From contig NC_088302.1 of assembly GCF_032854445.1 (NCBI RefSeq), forward strand, positions 45,048,521 to 45,112,520: a stretch of DNA of 64,000 nt, written 5' to 3'. The position numbers were made by a program, and so were the translations under genes. Under the pieces are notes generated by a model, which worked only from the letters and a program-made list of their open reading frames with translations, ran no database searches and was not told the origin of the DNA. This document shows positions 20,301 to 32,500 of the stretch, one piece after another. Positions within the stretch are counted from its first letter, which is position 1. Every line of letters starts with the position of its first letter. The DNA comes from Liolophura sinensis (lineage: Eukaryota > Mollusca > Polyplacophora > Chitonida > Chitonidae).

Positions 20301-23268
20301 CTTTGACAGAGTTGCTATAGCAGCAGATGAGCCAATGAGACCTGGATTCAAACAGCTACTGATCATAAAAACTAAACTTTGATCGCCAGTATGAAGAAAT
20401 GCTTTGCGTCCTGGGTTTGCTTATGAGCGAAGATTCGGGATTCATCCTTGACTCTTTACGATGCAAATTCTACTAGAAATGAATGCAAGGGGTTAAAGGT
20501 CTCCAGAATATCTGGAGATGTTGTATTCCGGTCACTTCACCGCCTTCAGTGTTTTGAGTTATGTTCTGTAAGTGAAATATTCTTGAATAATTTAATAAAT
20601 AAATAAATAAATAAATAAATAATGAGTTATGCCATCTGTATAACAACCTTAAATCATGTTCCTTCCTTCTGCTATGTGTGCAAGTGATGCAAACATCCTC
20701 ATTTGTATCCACAAACATTTACAAACAGAGAAAAAAGGTACCTTAAAAAAAGTTTCCAGTTTAGGTGGGCAGAACCTATAGCCTTCTTTAACACCGGGGT
20801 TTCGCCTCAGGAACGAGCCTGTAGCTACTCTCCTGGTCACCCACTCTATTGGAATCATTTCACATTTGTACGCCAGAAACTCTTTCTCTGAATGCTTCTC
20901 AATGAAATGGGTGCGTACACCTACAATGATTAAAATATCATACAAAGATTAATGAACATTGCACTGTTATACCTTTTCCACTGATGTTTATATTCTCCAG
21001 GCATCCAGGCCCCGGGATCACGAAGCGATTTAAAACTTTAAACAAATCGCTTTAAACTTTTTATTTCTTACATAACAAGGTCAAAATACTGCTTGACAAC
21101 GTAAATTCTTTGTAAGGTATTGCAAAGCAAATTTGAAGTTTAATAACTGAAATTTTGACTTAATTCTCAGATCCCTTTGTGATTCCAGGGCCTTAAGTAT
21201 TTCAGTTCACAGGGCAGAAAAAATTGTCACAAAGCAGAAAACATTCAAACCTATGCTGGATTTGAGCCACTGACATCACCAGCCAGGGACGCATTGATTT
21301 CTGTCAATCTGACCTTTTCCTTCACTGCAATGGCAACAGTCCAATAATTTGTTGACATCACAAAAAAGTTTTTCGTTTAATACCCATTAATGCTATGTAT
21401 TATTTCAGACGAAACATTTGTGGGGCTAAACTAACTCCTTATGTTTTCTGAAAATCTCAATATGTCTTCCTACATTAAAAGTTTGCAGCCACTTGTAAAC
21501 TGGCATTACATTTACTATAGGTCACAAAAGGCCTTCAAAGATGAGGCATGTTCTCACACTCTCAACCCTTTAATAGCAATCATGAAACAAGATCTAGGTG
21601 TGCTAATATCAGATACACCTGGTAATCAAGAGTATGGGGAGTGAAAATTTCAGCGTGCAAGTCACATTCCTTGTCTTCTGCAAGGGGTTTGAAAGTCAAA
21701 CACCTGTTGAATAATTATATACCTCAGAAACAATGAGCTTGACAAATACTGTGGCTAATATGAATTGCAGTCACATACCTGCATCATTAAGCAGTTTGAA
21801 GACAGCCGCAGCTGTGGTGGTGGAAATGGCAGCTTTGCCCACCAGTTCATGTTGTCTGGCACCGTCACCTGCAGATATCCTGTCCTTAGAATGTAAGAGT
21901 ACTCTCTCTGGGCTGTCAGGCAAGTTGTACACAATCTTAGTTTTGCCCTCAATCAAAATATCTCCCAGATTTAATTCTGTTCAAAATCAAAACAAAGCCA
22001 GATAGTTAGAGTAATGGTTTGGAGAAGTGGCAACACAATAAACATTTTGGGGATGGGGGGGGGGAGAGGATTTATTTTGCAGGTGTTTAAGTGTGTGCTG
22101 AACCTATATCTAATCAAAACTGTCAAGCTTAAATTTATTACGACCCTATAGCTTAGCCCAGTTAATAAACTGTCCTACTATATATTTCACACACACTCTT
22201 AAATTTACATTTTAATTCAAGTTTTTTTCCTTACACAATTTTCTGTAAAATACTTTGTGTCTTCATTTGTTTTAGATGACTTAAACATCACAGCACAATT
22301 TTTTGCTCTTGTATCTCTTATTTCATGTGTATTTATATATGCTTGGGGTTTAACGTTGTACTTAACAATTTTTCAGTCATATGACGAAGAGCCATAAGGT
22401 GTGTGTACATATACTTTGTCTTTTTGTGACAGGGCAAGTTCATGCCGCCAAAGTGCTGCCGCCACTGAAGTATCATGCCAAAGACACCAGACATGACACC
22501 CCACCTAATCACATTATACTGACACTAAGCTAACCAGTCGTGTTTCCTTGCTCTAGCCTTTCAAGAGTTGGACGCCAAGCAGAAAGTACCATTTTTAAAG
22601 TCTTTGGTTACACCGGACCCCGGTTTGAAACAAAGGTCTCTAACCATTAGGACACCAAGACGGTCTTATTTCATGTGTACACGTATGCAGGCACCATTTA
22701 ATGATTTAGTTTAGACAAGATCAAACAAGAGGCTGCAGCATTTTGTTTATAGGCATGCAGGGTAACAGATTATAAGCTAGGTCTTTCAGCACTTGACACC
22801 CATAAAAGAGGGACAGAATCCCCAGCGTTACAAATTCCAACGAACAAAAAAAAAAACAAACAAATATACTGTAGTTTAATGGACAAAACAGATCATGTGT
22901 ATGCGTGAGGAGTTTAGCGAATCTTTTCCACGTCAATCTCGTTTGCTAACCCTTAGGCATGGTGTGGTGTCAAATATGTTGATGTTGTTGTGCACGTGGG
23001 GTAACCCGCCTTCTTGTCACGGCTGGCTGTGTCGCCTCTCAAGTACAAATGAGCAGCGCCCCTGCAGATATACAAAAACAACATGGCTTAAACTTTATCT
23101 GCTAAAAAAACACTGGTTATTAATTGGGACAAAAGAAATTCTAAGGCAACGAGGATATACGGATAATCCCATGCACTTACCAAAGTTTGGCTGCCAACCA
23201 CCTAATCTGAATTTCAACTGTGAACTCGATGACCACGAGGTTGACCTGGATGAAAATGAGTCGGTCAT
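17334..23268 (-). CDS. PAICS: Bifunctional SAICAR synthetase / AIR carboxylase (PAICS)
   Basis: Carries out steps 6 and 7 of de novo purine synthesis in the cytosol: AIR carboxylation, then SAICAR formation with aspartate. Exons (minus, 5' to 3'): 23268-23181, 21976-21779, 20920-20742, 19796-19589, 19093-18924, 18306-18129, 17950-17792, 17497-17334 (TGA 17336-17334). They total 1344 nt, or 447 residues, against 425 in human. The N-terminal SAICAR synthetase half shows EGKTK (about residues 39-43), CEMIPIEWV with [20 protein letters not shown] and [13 protein letters not shown]. The C-terminal carboxylase half shows GSPSDTAHC (about 296), TSAHKG (about 323), [14 protein letters not shown], and the end [15 protein letters not shown]. 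Exon 1 was placed by its strong donor (GTAAGTGC) and matching phase. It gives a Ser-rich N-terminus about 20 residues longer than human, so the start is the least certain part. The gene is divergent from PPAT. Confidence 0.97.
18585..18652 (-). mobile_element. SINE family 1 fragment
   Basis: Reverse complement of the SINE 3' body and tail (ctgattggtgttttatgccg, ccagcattatggtgggagga). It lies in a PAICS intron. Confidence 0.75.
19857..20073 (-). mobile_element. tRNA-derived SINE (family 1), nearly complete
   Basis: On the minus strand it reads from the tRNA-like head (ccgtggctcagttggttagc) through a B-box region (gagttcaagtccag) and body to gtcgtataagt. The A-rich tail is missing. It lies in a PAICS intron, about 60 bp from the acceptor side of the exon ending at 19796. 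Confidence 0.9.
20567..20622 (+). mobile_element. SINE family 1 tail with (aaat)n
   Basis: tgtaagtgaaatattcttga followed by a run of aaat repeats. It lies in the PAICS intron between the exons at 19796 and 20742. Confidence 0.6.
22335..22664 (-). mobile_element. tRNA-derived SINE, family 2, long copy
   Basis: On the minus strand the head carries an A-box-like tcctaatggttagag and a B-box-like ggtttcaaaccgg. The 3' part is the reverse complement of gtttaacgttgtacttaaca and ttcagtcatatgacga. It matches 16545-16773 over the head and middle and lies in PAICS intron 1. Confidence 0.8.
22993..22998. promoter_or_regulatory. CACGTG E-box in PAICS intron 1
   Basis: A perfect canonical E-box (CACGTG) about 270 bp inside PAICS from its start codon and about 540 bp upstream of the PPAT start. 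Vertebrate PAICS and PPAT are known MYC targets through such sites. A six-base match also occurs by chance, so this is only suggestive. Confidence 0.3.
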
Positions 23269-23539
23269 TGGATTACACCACTTTTAAAATAGAGGGGAAC
23301 AATTGGATTGTTAAACTCTCTGCGACTCGGGAAATGTTTTATTAGAATGGTTATCTATAACATTTTATGAATCATAGCGAATACGTGGAGAATATACTAA
23401 AACGCTAGCTCCTCCCCGAGTATTTGGAAACATAGACTTCTCCAGCGCGGATATATGTATTGGCAGGTCGGCATGGCCGGCAATAGCTAGGCGAATTGCA
23501 GTGTGACATTTGACGAAGCTTGAACCGTCTGAAAGCACA
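23269..23539. promoter_or_regulatory. Shared intergenic region between PAICS and PPAT
   Basis: Only 271 bp separate the two divergent start codons (PAICS ATG at 23268, PPAT ATG at 23540), so this stretch must hold both 5' UTRs and the core promoters. No TATA box is obvious at a suitable place. It is more GC- and CpG-rich than its surroundings (gcgcgg near 23450, ggccgg near 23476). Bidirectional promoter use is inferred from geometry and from the vertebrate PPAT-PAICS arrangement. Confidence 0.75.
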
Positions 23540-26500
23540 ATGATGGCAGATCAAGAGTCACTGGTACATTTTGAAGACGTTGACACGGACGAGTTTGAAT
23601 TGCGGGAAGCTTGTGGCGTATTTGGGTGTGTGGCTGCCGGAGAATGGCCGTCACAAGTAGACGTCCCTCATACCATCAGCGTGGGACTGGTCGGGTTACA
23701 GCACAGGTGATGTATTTGTATGGCTCATTATGACATGTGGGTTTCCAAATCCGAAAGACACACCGAGAATGGACACATGTAGTGTGAACATATTTGTAAT
23801 CCAGTACAAGCCGTATTTCAGTATTCACGTATTTGCTTAATAGGTATATTAATTATACCATAGTTAAAACAGCTAAATTAATTATGTTTACCTTTAATTT
23901 TTGGAAATTTTTAACTCTGAATCTGAACGAGCAAAAAAAAAAATAAGGGAAATTTGAATAGTTATTTCCCAGATATAATATACATGTACGACTGAAGGAT
24001 AAGGACACCAACCCAGGGGAAACCAAAGACCATGCACAGGTGGCTGGCAGATTTTGGACTGGAGAGAAAGTCAGCACCTTGCCATTGTTTAATAAGTATA
24101 TAACAGAGCAGGATGATATTTTATTTATTCATTAGGTTAAGGGATACATGAAAAGGAACTCTACTAAAACAAAGATTATATATGTTTCTATGCCCAATGA
24201 AGAAAATTATTCCTTGGAATTTGTGTTAAAAGCAAGAAAATTTTGGTTATTTTCATACCATACCAATGACCAATCTGTAATATGCACATTTTCCGTCAGT
24301 GGTCAGATTATTGTGGAAATTATGTCATCGTCGACCTTGCTCGGAACTCGGCAAACACCACAGAAGTGCCCCGAGCCCAGTGAACCGCATGGCTACAGAG
24401 TGAGCAAGGTGACATGTACACAGATACTGCTTGGTTTCTTCAGGCCAGCTTAGTGCCTCTCCACCCACCCTCATTCGTCTGTTCCACACTTCCCCGCCCC
24501 CAGTTTTCCACAACCATTCAGTCTGTCAAAGTAGTTTTAAGCAGGGATCACCATTAACGTCAATGCTGCAAGTGACTTAATTTCCGAACTGACCACTGGG
24601 GCCTTAAGAAAACTACTTTGAAGCCATTTTTACTCTTTAAAGCAATATTTGAAAACTTTGTTTGTACTGTTATGTTATTACACATCATAATTTGCACACT
24701 AAGAAATAAACCAAAGTGTTTCCTGTATCCTTTAATGCCATACCACTAACACGGCTACCTGACAAATTGTTACTCACATAGTACAAAATTGTAGTGGAAC
24801 CAGCAAACCGACACATGTCTATGTTGCTAAAACTTCACTGAGTGCTCTTCATTATATTTGCCCAATTAATGTGGTGTTTTATGACACTTAAACTATCATT
24901 TGTTGATACACACTATCTGTATCAAATCAAGTTGAACAAGATGTTTAATAAAATCTGGGTTAAAGGATTTATGAAATTTGCTTGTGAAACAGTTGATGAT
25001 TGCAAAGGCTCATTATTCACAGAAGTGAATAAAACAGCTGTAAAGAGTTACATGTATTTTTCATTTATGGGCTGTATCAGCCATTTACTAATATAATATT
25101 TTCTGTATTTAGGATTGACATTTATACATGTGTTTTGTTCGTACTTGGGCATGTCTGAATCAAAGTGATGTCGGGGTCAAATCACATGTAGAAGAATACA
25201 GCCTTAGTCCCTCTCCTATGCCTGCCCTGTACCTCTTAGACACTTTTGTCATTCTTTAAAATATTTCCCATATATAGAGAAATCATTGCTGCTCACCACA
25301 TACATGATTTACTTCCTGATGTCAAACCTCAGCGGGGCCTCCGTGGCTCAGTCGGTTAAAGCGCTAGCGCAGCGTAATGACCCAGGAGTCTCTCACCAAT
25401 GCGGTCGCTGTGAGTTCAAGTCCAGCTCATGCTGGCTTCCTCTACGGCCGTACGTGAGAAGGTCTGTCAGCAAACTGCGGATGGTCGTGGGTTTCCCCCG
25501 GGCTCTGCCCGGTTTCCACCCACCATAATGCTGGCCGCCGTCGTATAAGTGAAATATTCTTGAGTACGGCGTAAAACACCAATCAAAAAAAAAAAAAAAA
25601 AAAAAATCAAACCTCAGCTGGCCCAGCAGTTACTGGAATCAGTCATTTCACACTGGCAGGTCAAGAGCTGGTAGATTAAGACAGGTTCCTCAACAGTTTT
25701 GTTTCATGTTCATCAACATACATATGTGCAGGGGCCAGGAGAGTGCTGGTATTGTGACAGGATATGGGGCAGACACCCACAGGTTTGCCCAGAAGAAGGG
25801 CATGGGGCTGGTAAACCAGGTGTTCTCTGAGGAAGATATGGTTCGGTTGAAGGGCAACTTGGGAATCGGTAAGTCACCGAGGAATCTTTTAAAAAATATA
25901 ATTTTTTTTCTGGCAGTTGTTCACAAATCAAGAAGAAAATTGAAAAATAGTGTGATATTCCTATATGCCTCTGTAGAAAAAAATTTACAGACATTATTGC
26001 ATTTACATTACCGTTGGTGTTGAACGTAATGGTTTCTTAAAAACACACCACCAGACCAAATATGTATGTCCTTCGGTAAGTATCTGACCTAAAGTTTGAA
26101 AAGCACAGCATTTTATTTTGGTGATCTTGAATTTCCGAAACATTGCAGTTTAAAGTATTGGTAAACAGATTGTGCAAATTAAGAAAATTAAAAGTGTGCT
26201 TATGTTATCAGTTATAACCAGTATGACTAATTTATGTAACTAGAGACAACTGAGCTCTTTCTGCTGACATCACACAAACTTTGGCTTGCCTGTTCATTGG
26301 GGTAATGGATGTCCCAACTCCCAACATCGTGTTTACGGCTGCTGTAACATGTCGCATCCCTTGACCAAGGTTAAAGGTTGACATATACAGCTACCAATTA
26401 AGGGCATCAGAAAAAAAAAACGGCTGTTTCCATCTCTCTTCTGAAATAACTACGGTTAGATTATTTGTTGTCTTTTCTTTTAACCTTGTTCTGAATTGAT

Positions 26501-29500
26501 TTTTAGTTTTAGCTCTTACAAATTTTTCATTTTCACTGTTTTGTGAAAGTAATGCATCATGTATTTGCAGAGAGTTTGTCAGTGTTTACTTGTCAAAATC
26601 GTACTGTTATAACAATACCCTGAGATTAACTGTTGTACTATATCCTGTGATATCAGGTCACACCCGTTACTCAACCGCGGGGGAATCTTCCTGGCTGAAT
26701 TCCCAACCCCTGGTGGTGGACACGTTACATGGACGGATAGCTGTGGCTCACAATGGAGAGCTGGTGAATGCAAAGTCATTGCGACACAAGGTAACTGTTG
26801 TACTTTCTGTGGATATAAGCACTAACTCAGCTGTAGTACAGAGCTATGCAGATCCAGAGAAATTCTAGTTTGTTGCTAAAATATTTTTTTAAGTTCATTC
26901 TGATCATTTCATCCAAAAGGAAACTGAAATAATTTAATTTTGACATGTATTAAACTACAAACGCAAACATGAATTTCTTTTTCATTTTTTGTGGTCAGTC
27001 AAAATTTAGGTCAGTAAACTAAATTTGAATTTTGTTTTAGATTTTGAGTCATGGTGTTGGTTTGTCTACCCATTCTGACAGTGAGCTCATCACCCAGCTA
27101 CTCTCCCATACCCCATCATGTGGAGAACCTAAGGGGATCAACTGGGTTGGCAGGTAGGCCAGTTTTAAAACATCCAGCTGATCAGGAGAACAGCATAAGG
27201 ATGTCTTTAGTTGTACTGATATAAAGAGTATGTTGTGAGTAAAGTCACATAAAAAGTGTTGAAAGGCTAAATTTGTGCTCAGATGACTCCATAATCCGTC
27301 TGTTAATTGTCACCAAAAATGTTAAATGACCGTGAACAGATGGCTTGAAATGACTTTAGCACAACTTTTGCTTTTTGTTAAAGATCAATGCAGTGTTATT
27401 ATAAAACTGAAGAGATTTTTATCAAGGGTTATTTTCTGGGGAATTTCAGTTTGAATGAATTTTACATGAAAAAAACATGAAAACATGAAGGCTGGGTTTT
27501 CTTGTCAGTTATACAATTGAGGGGGCTAGCATGGCGCAATGACCCAGGAGCCTCACAGTAATGCGGTTGCTGTGAGTTCTGCTCATGCTGGATTCCTCTC
27601 CGGTCATACGTGGAAAGATCTCGCCAGTAACGCGCAGATGGTCGTGGGTTTAACCCAGTATCCTCCCACTCTAATGATGGTTGCCGTTGTGTAAGTGAAA
27701 TATTCTTGAGTACTGCGTAAAACGAATCAAATAAATACACAGTGGAAGTGTTCTAGTAGACTGCCGGGTTATTTTTCTGTATGTGGCAGACAGTACTGGG
27801 ATTTTATCCTATTTTCCTTGTAGGATAAAGAGATTGATGCTGGAGGCACACTTGTCTTACTCACTGGTGGTCATGCATAAGGATCGAGTTTACGCAGTCC
27901 GCGACCCGTTTGGTAACCGGCCGCTGTGTTTGGGCAAACTGCTGACAGCTGCAGCTTATTCAGGTGCTGTGTGTGTCGGCAGAAAAGCAGTTGCCTTTCT
28001 GCGTTTTCTGTCAGCAGTGTTGATTTTCAAACATTTGTGTATTTAGCACTCTGAATTGTGATATATTGTACTGGTTTATCAGTAACCTTGTGTATATTGT
28101 ACTGGTTTATAATATGCTACAGGTCTGCCAGCATGTTCATGGGTTTCCCCAGGATCTGCCCAGTTTCCTCTCACCATAATGCTTGCCACAGTCATGTAAG
28201 CGAAATATTCTTGAGCACAGCGCAGAACACCAGTCAGACTGTGCTGTGTTAAACTGCTGTGCATTATTTTGGTGATATGAGCATGGCAAACTACTTCTTA
28301 TTTCTTAATTATGTCGATGTTGGCATTACTGTGTCATTTATTCCGATGTTCTCATGAAATGTTTTAATACATCAATGATCGTTAATAAAAATGTTTATTT
28401 CGATGGGGTTATCACCAGTAGTGTATTCCCCAACCTCCCGAGACGTGCTTACTATGGTTGTGACCTGCACATGCAACATGCTATTTTTAAATGTATTTTC
28501 TATTTCTCTTTTTTCTCTCTGTGTGTTGTAGGGAAGGTTGATGTGGAGGACTGTGAGATTGATGGCTATGTCGTCTCCTCGGAGTCGTGTGCCTTCCAGG
28601 CAATCGGGGCAAAGTACTACAGAGAGGTGCTGCCAGGTCAGGCTTCAGCCGCTTTTCAAAACTCTTCTAATTTGCTCCTCCTAAAATATGAATGATTAAA
28701 TTTTGGACAGGCATGAGGTTTACTGTGTATATAAATATACATAGTGTTGGCTAGAAAGCAGAAAACAGTTTAAAAAGTACACTGTTGAGCCCCAGTGCAC
28801 CCAGACTTTCTGCCGAGTAAGTTCCCAGTACTTGTAAAGCTTTGTGTTTTTCTACCCTGGGATTTAAACCAGCACTTTGTGGATTTCCAGTCTGCTTTTC
28901 AACCACTAGATTGAAGGGAAATTCCCTCAAGCCTGGAGGTAGAAAGTCATATATTCCACCCTGATACATTAACAAATGCTGGTCATTCAAGAGTTGTTGT
29001 ACATTGTTTTTCTCACAGAACTGACATATCCCATATGTTTTTCCCACAGAACTGACATTTTCTACATGTTTTTCCCATGTGAACATTTATTCATCCAATT
29101 TCCTTTCCCTAGGAGAAATTGTTGAGATTAGCAGGGATGGTTTCCATTCCATGTGTATAGTCCCACGACCAGAAAACAAACTACCCGCTTTCTGTATATT
29201 TGAGTACATCTACTTTGCCAGAGCAGACTCATTTTTGGAAGGTAAGACAGTTAATTTCAAATTCATTGTTTTCTTGAATATCCGTTCATTTCTCTGTGGC
29301 AATGTCAAAGCATTCTTCCAATGTCGCAGGAATTTGAGCGATGATGTGTAACTTGCTTTATGCTTGTAAGGCAGTTTTTTTTTGTGTTTTATAACTTGGC
29401 CTATGCTAAAATATCAACAAAATTGAATAAAACTAAAACTGTAAATTCATCTTTTTTATTTTGTCCAATCTTGATGTTTTTATGATTTTCATGTTTTTCA

Positions 29501-32500
29501 ACTGAAGGCTTTCCAATTATTTAAACATGTTAGCAGGAAAAATTGCCAGGGATAGTCCTTGTTTTCTGCAAATTAGATGATTCAAGTTTTAGTTTTATTT
29601 TTATACTCTTCGACAACATTGAGAAAAGATTCATCCTGGAGGTAAAGCAACAATTAAAATTGGTATAAACTAACATTGCAAGCAGTTCCAAAAAAATTAA
29701 AATATATTTAAAAATCCCATTTTATTTTAATCATCACCAGGTCAGATGGTGTACTCTGTGCGAAAGCGCTGTGGTAAGCAGCTGGCCATTGATTCTCCTG
29801 TCAATGCAGATATTGTGTCCACCGTCCCGGAATCTGCCACGCCCGCAGCTCTGGGCTTCTCAGAACAGGTCAGCAAAGTTCACTTACAATTCATTTACAT
29901 GGCATACATATTGAACTCAATCTGCAGGTGAAAATCTGTGCATCACGCACATGTGGGACAGTTCATCAGTTACTTGCCAAAGACCAGTGTTTTTGAGGTA
30001 TGCGTGTGATATTGACTGCTGTAATACAGTGCAGCCTCGCTATAGCGCACCGCTTTGGGGACAGGCTCCTGAGCGCATTATAGTCTAGCCTTGCGCTATA
30101 ATGAAATGACCTTGGGATCCATTATACACGGCTACAGTATGTAGGGCAGCAGGCTATCTTGCAGGTCATGATTTTGACATTGAATGAAGTTTTATCGATG
30201 CAACATGTGTTTTGTCAAATGCTTTCTTATTGTTAGTTTACTATAAACACATGAGATTTTTTGTTACCTAAGGATTCAAGCATTTCAGTACCGTCCTATC
30301 CCGCGAAGCTAGCCTCTTATCACGTAATCACAGGCCTGAGCTGATCTACAAAACTTGCTGCATGTTAAACATTTTCACAAGCTGAATTCCAGTAATGTGG
30401 TGTCATTCACTATATTTTTAAATAAAAAAAGCTACAACGCATGTCCATATCTGCTTGTTTTAGAAGTAACACCTGGAACTTAGTTGCCAAAGATTGAAAA
30501 TGGCGGACTGCAGATGACTAGCTGTCAAGCTGATCAATTGACCGCGTTATAGCTACTGAACAAAAAAAAAATTATAATATTCACCATTTTAATATATATC
30601 ATGGTAAATCAACGTTATTTAATGAAGAAAAGAGGAAAAAAATTAAGAAGCCATTGTTTTGAGTGAGTTCATCTCAACTCCCACAGTCAACATGCCGGTA
30701 AGCTGAAACCCACTCCCTGCAGTTTCACACCTCGCTTCACAGCCATTCAATAATTGGATTAAAGTTATCAGCATCTACTGAAAGTGTACAAACATTAATC
30801 CCTTTATGAGATATGCCTGTCACAGTGAGCAAAATGTGTTCTGCATTGCTGACGAAGCCTCACACATGCAGAAGTAATGCTGCAAAAACAGCGCCACACA
30901 TGCATTTGGAATCAAACTCGCTCGCAAAGGAAATGTGACCAGCGACAACTTCTTCTTTATTCATAGAAAAATCCATTACTTTTTGCTTATACTCACCTAA
31001 TATTTGAAAGCTTAAGCCTAAAATATCAAATAACACGAGGGTCACAGATAACACACCAACAGTAGGAAATGAAGCAAATGATGTCACGTTGTATATGTAT
31101 ATTTCATGGTGAAAAATCTTTATCCGTTTGCAGTTTTAGCAGTTCTCACTTGAAAGTACACCACAGATTTTTAGAGGGCAAGGTTTCGGTCGCGTTATGT
31201 CTGATTGCGCACTATGTCGAGGCGTCTTATAGCGAGGCTACACTGTGCACTAAAGTGAAATTGATATTCTTGAGTTCAGAACACCAATGAAATAAATAGA
31301 TTATATTGATGAAGTTATATGATGGCATGCTTTTACAAATGTATTTTATCTGTATATCAGCACAGTTCAAAGTGTAATAAAGTAGGTTAATGCTGAAAAA
31401 TGGAACAAATGGAAAGAAATAAACTGTCACATTATTTTCCCTATGTTTAGTCTGGAATACCATATGTTGAAGTGCTGTGCAAAAATCGTTATGTGGGCCA
31501 CACATTTAATTTCCCAATGTTTACAGTCTGGAATACCATATGCTGAAGTGCTGTGCAAAAATCGTTATGTGGGCCACACGTTTAATTTCCCAATGTTTAC
31601 AGTCCGGAATACCATATGCTGAAGTGCTGTGCAAAAATCGTTATGTGGGCCGCACATTTATTCAGCCCAGTAAGAGGTTACGGCAGCTTGGGGTTGCCAA
31701 GAAGTTTGGATCACTTGTGGAGAATTTCAAGGGCAAGCGAATTGTGATCATTGATGATTCCATTGTGCGTGGAAACACGATGGCTCCCATCATACGACTG
31801 CTCAAAGCGTCAGGGGCTGCTGAGGTGAGTGTGTGTGTGATGTTCAGTTGAAGTTAGTGCTCTAACTTGTCCTTGACCTAAGATCTCATGTTTGAAACCC
31901 TATCTCACAAATTTACGTGAAGCGGTTTGCCTTGTGTGTATGTGGTTTGTTCAGTATGTGGTCTCTACAGTATTATCGAGTACAAAGTAAAACCCAATGA
32001 AATTACTGCATAATTCTGAAAGGTACAGTACTAAACAGAGTTGAATCTTACTTTTGCTGATTCTTGAGAAGGGTGCTTATGCAAATGAAATATTTCACTC
32101 TCGTGTAGCGTGTGTTTGTGGTTTTTTTTCTTTCACCAATTTTCATTTCTGCATAAAATATCATTAGTTAATCCCAAAGAATAATTTTCTGCAAGACATT
32201 CTGTCATGTATTCTTTGAACTGTAAAAACCTGACATACAGCCTTGTAGAACCTTGAAATATGAAATAAACAGTGCAACAAAAGTAAGTTCCCCCAAAACA
32301 TTGTTTGATGTCTCCCTTGATATGTACCAGATCACAATAAAATTTTGCACACACCATCCCAGTAATCCGGCAGACTTGATATATCAAGGATTAACGTGCA
32401 GGCGCAGTTGTGTGCTAATGTGCTTCTCGGACCTGAATCGCCCACATTACTGTCCACAAGTATTGGACAATCAATGTTGCATGTTTTGTAACTCTGGTAT

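Noticed and set aside
22895-23287. 130-residue plus-strand open frame upstream of PPAT
   Set aside because: It is antisense to PAICS exon 1 and intron 1, with no recognisable domain.
23510-23539. PPAT start further upstream at a TTG in frame
   Set aside because: Nuclear genes use ATG, and the tandem ATGs at 23540 and 23543 suit a short propeptide before Cys25.
25340-25420. Possible tRNA gene
   Set aside because: A- and B-box-like motifs are present, but the sequence continues directly into the SINE body and tail and is flanked by a target duplication. It is the head of a SINE.
31451-31602. Two extra PPAT exons
   Set aside because: They are partial copies of exon 9. Reading through either gives a stop because the 76-bp period is not a multiple of three.
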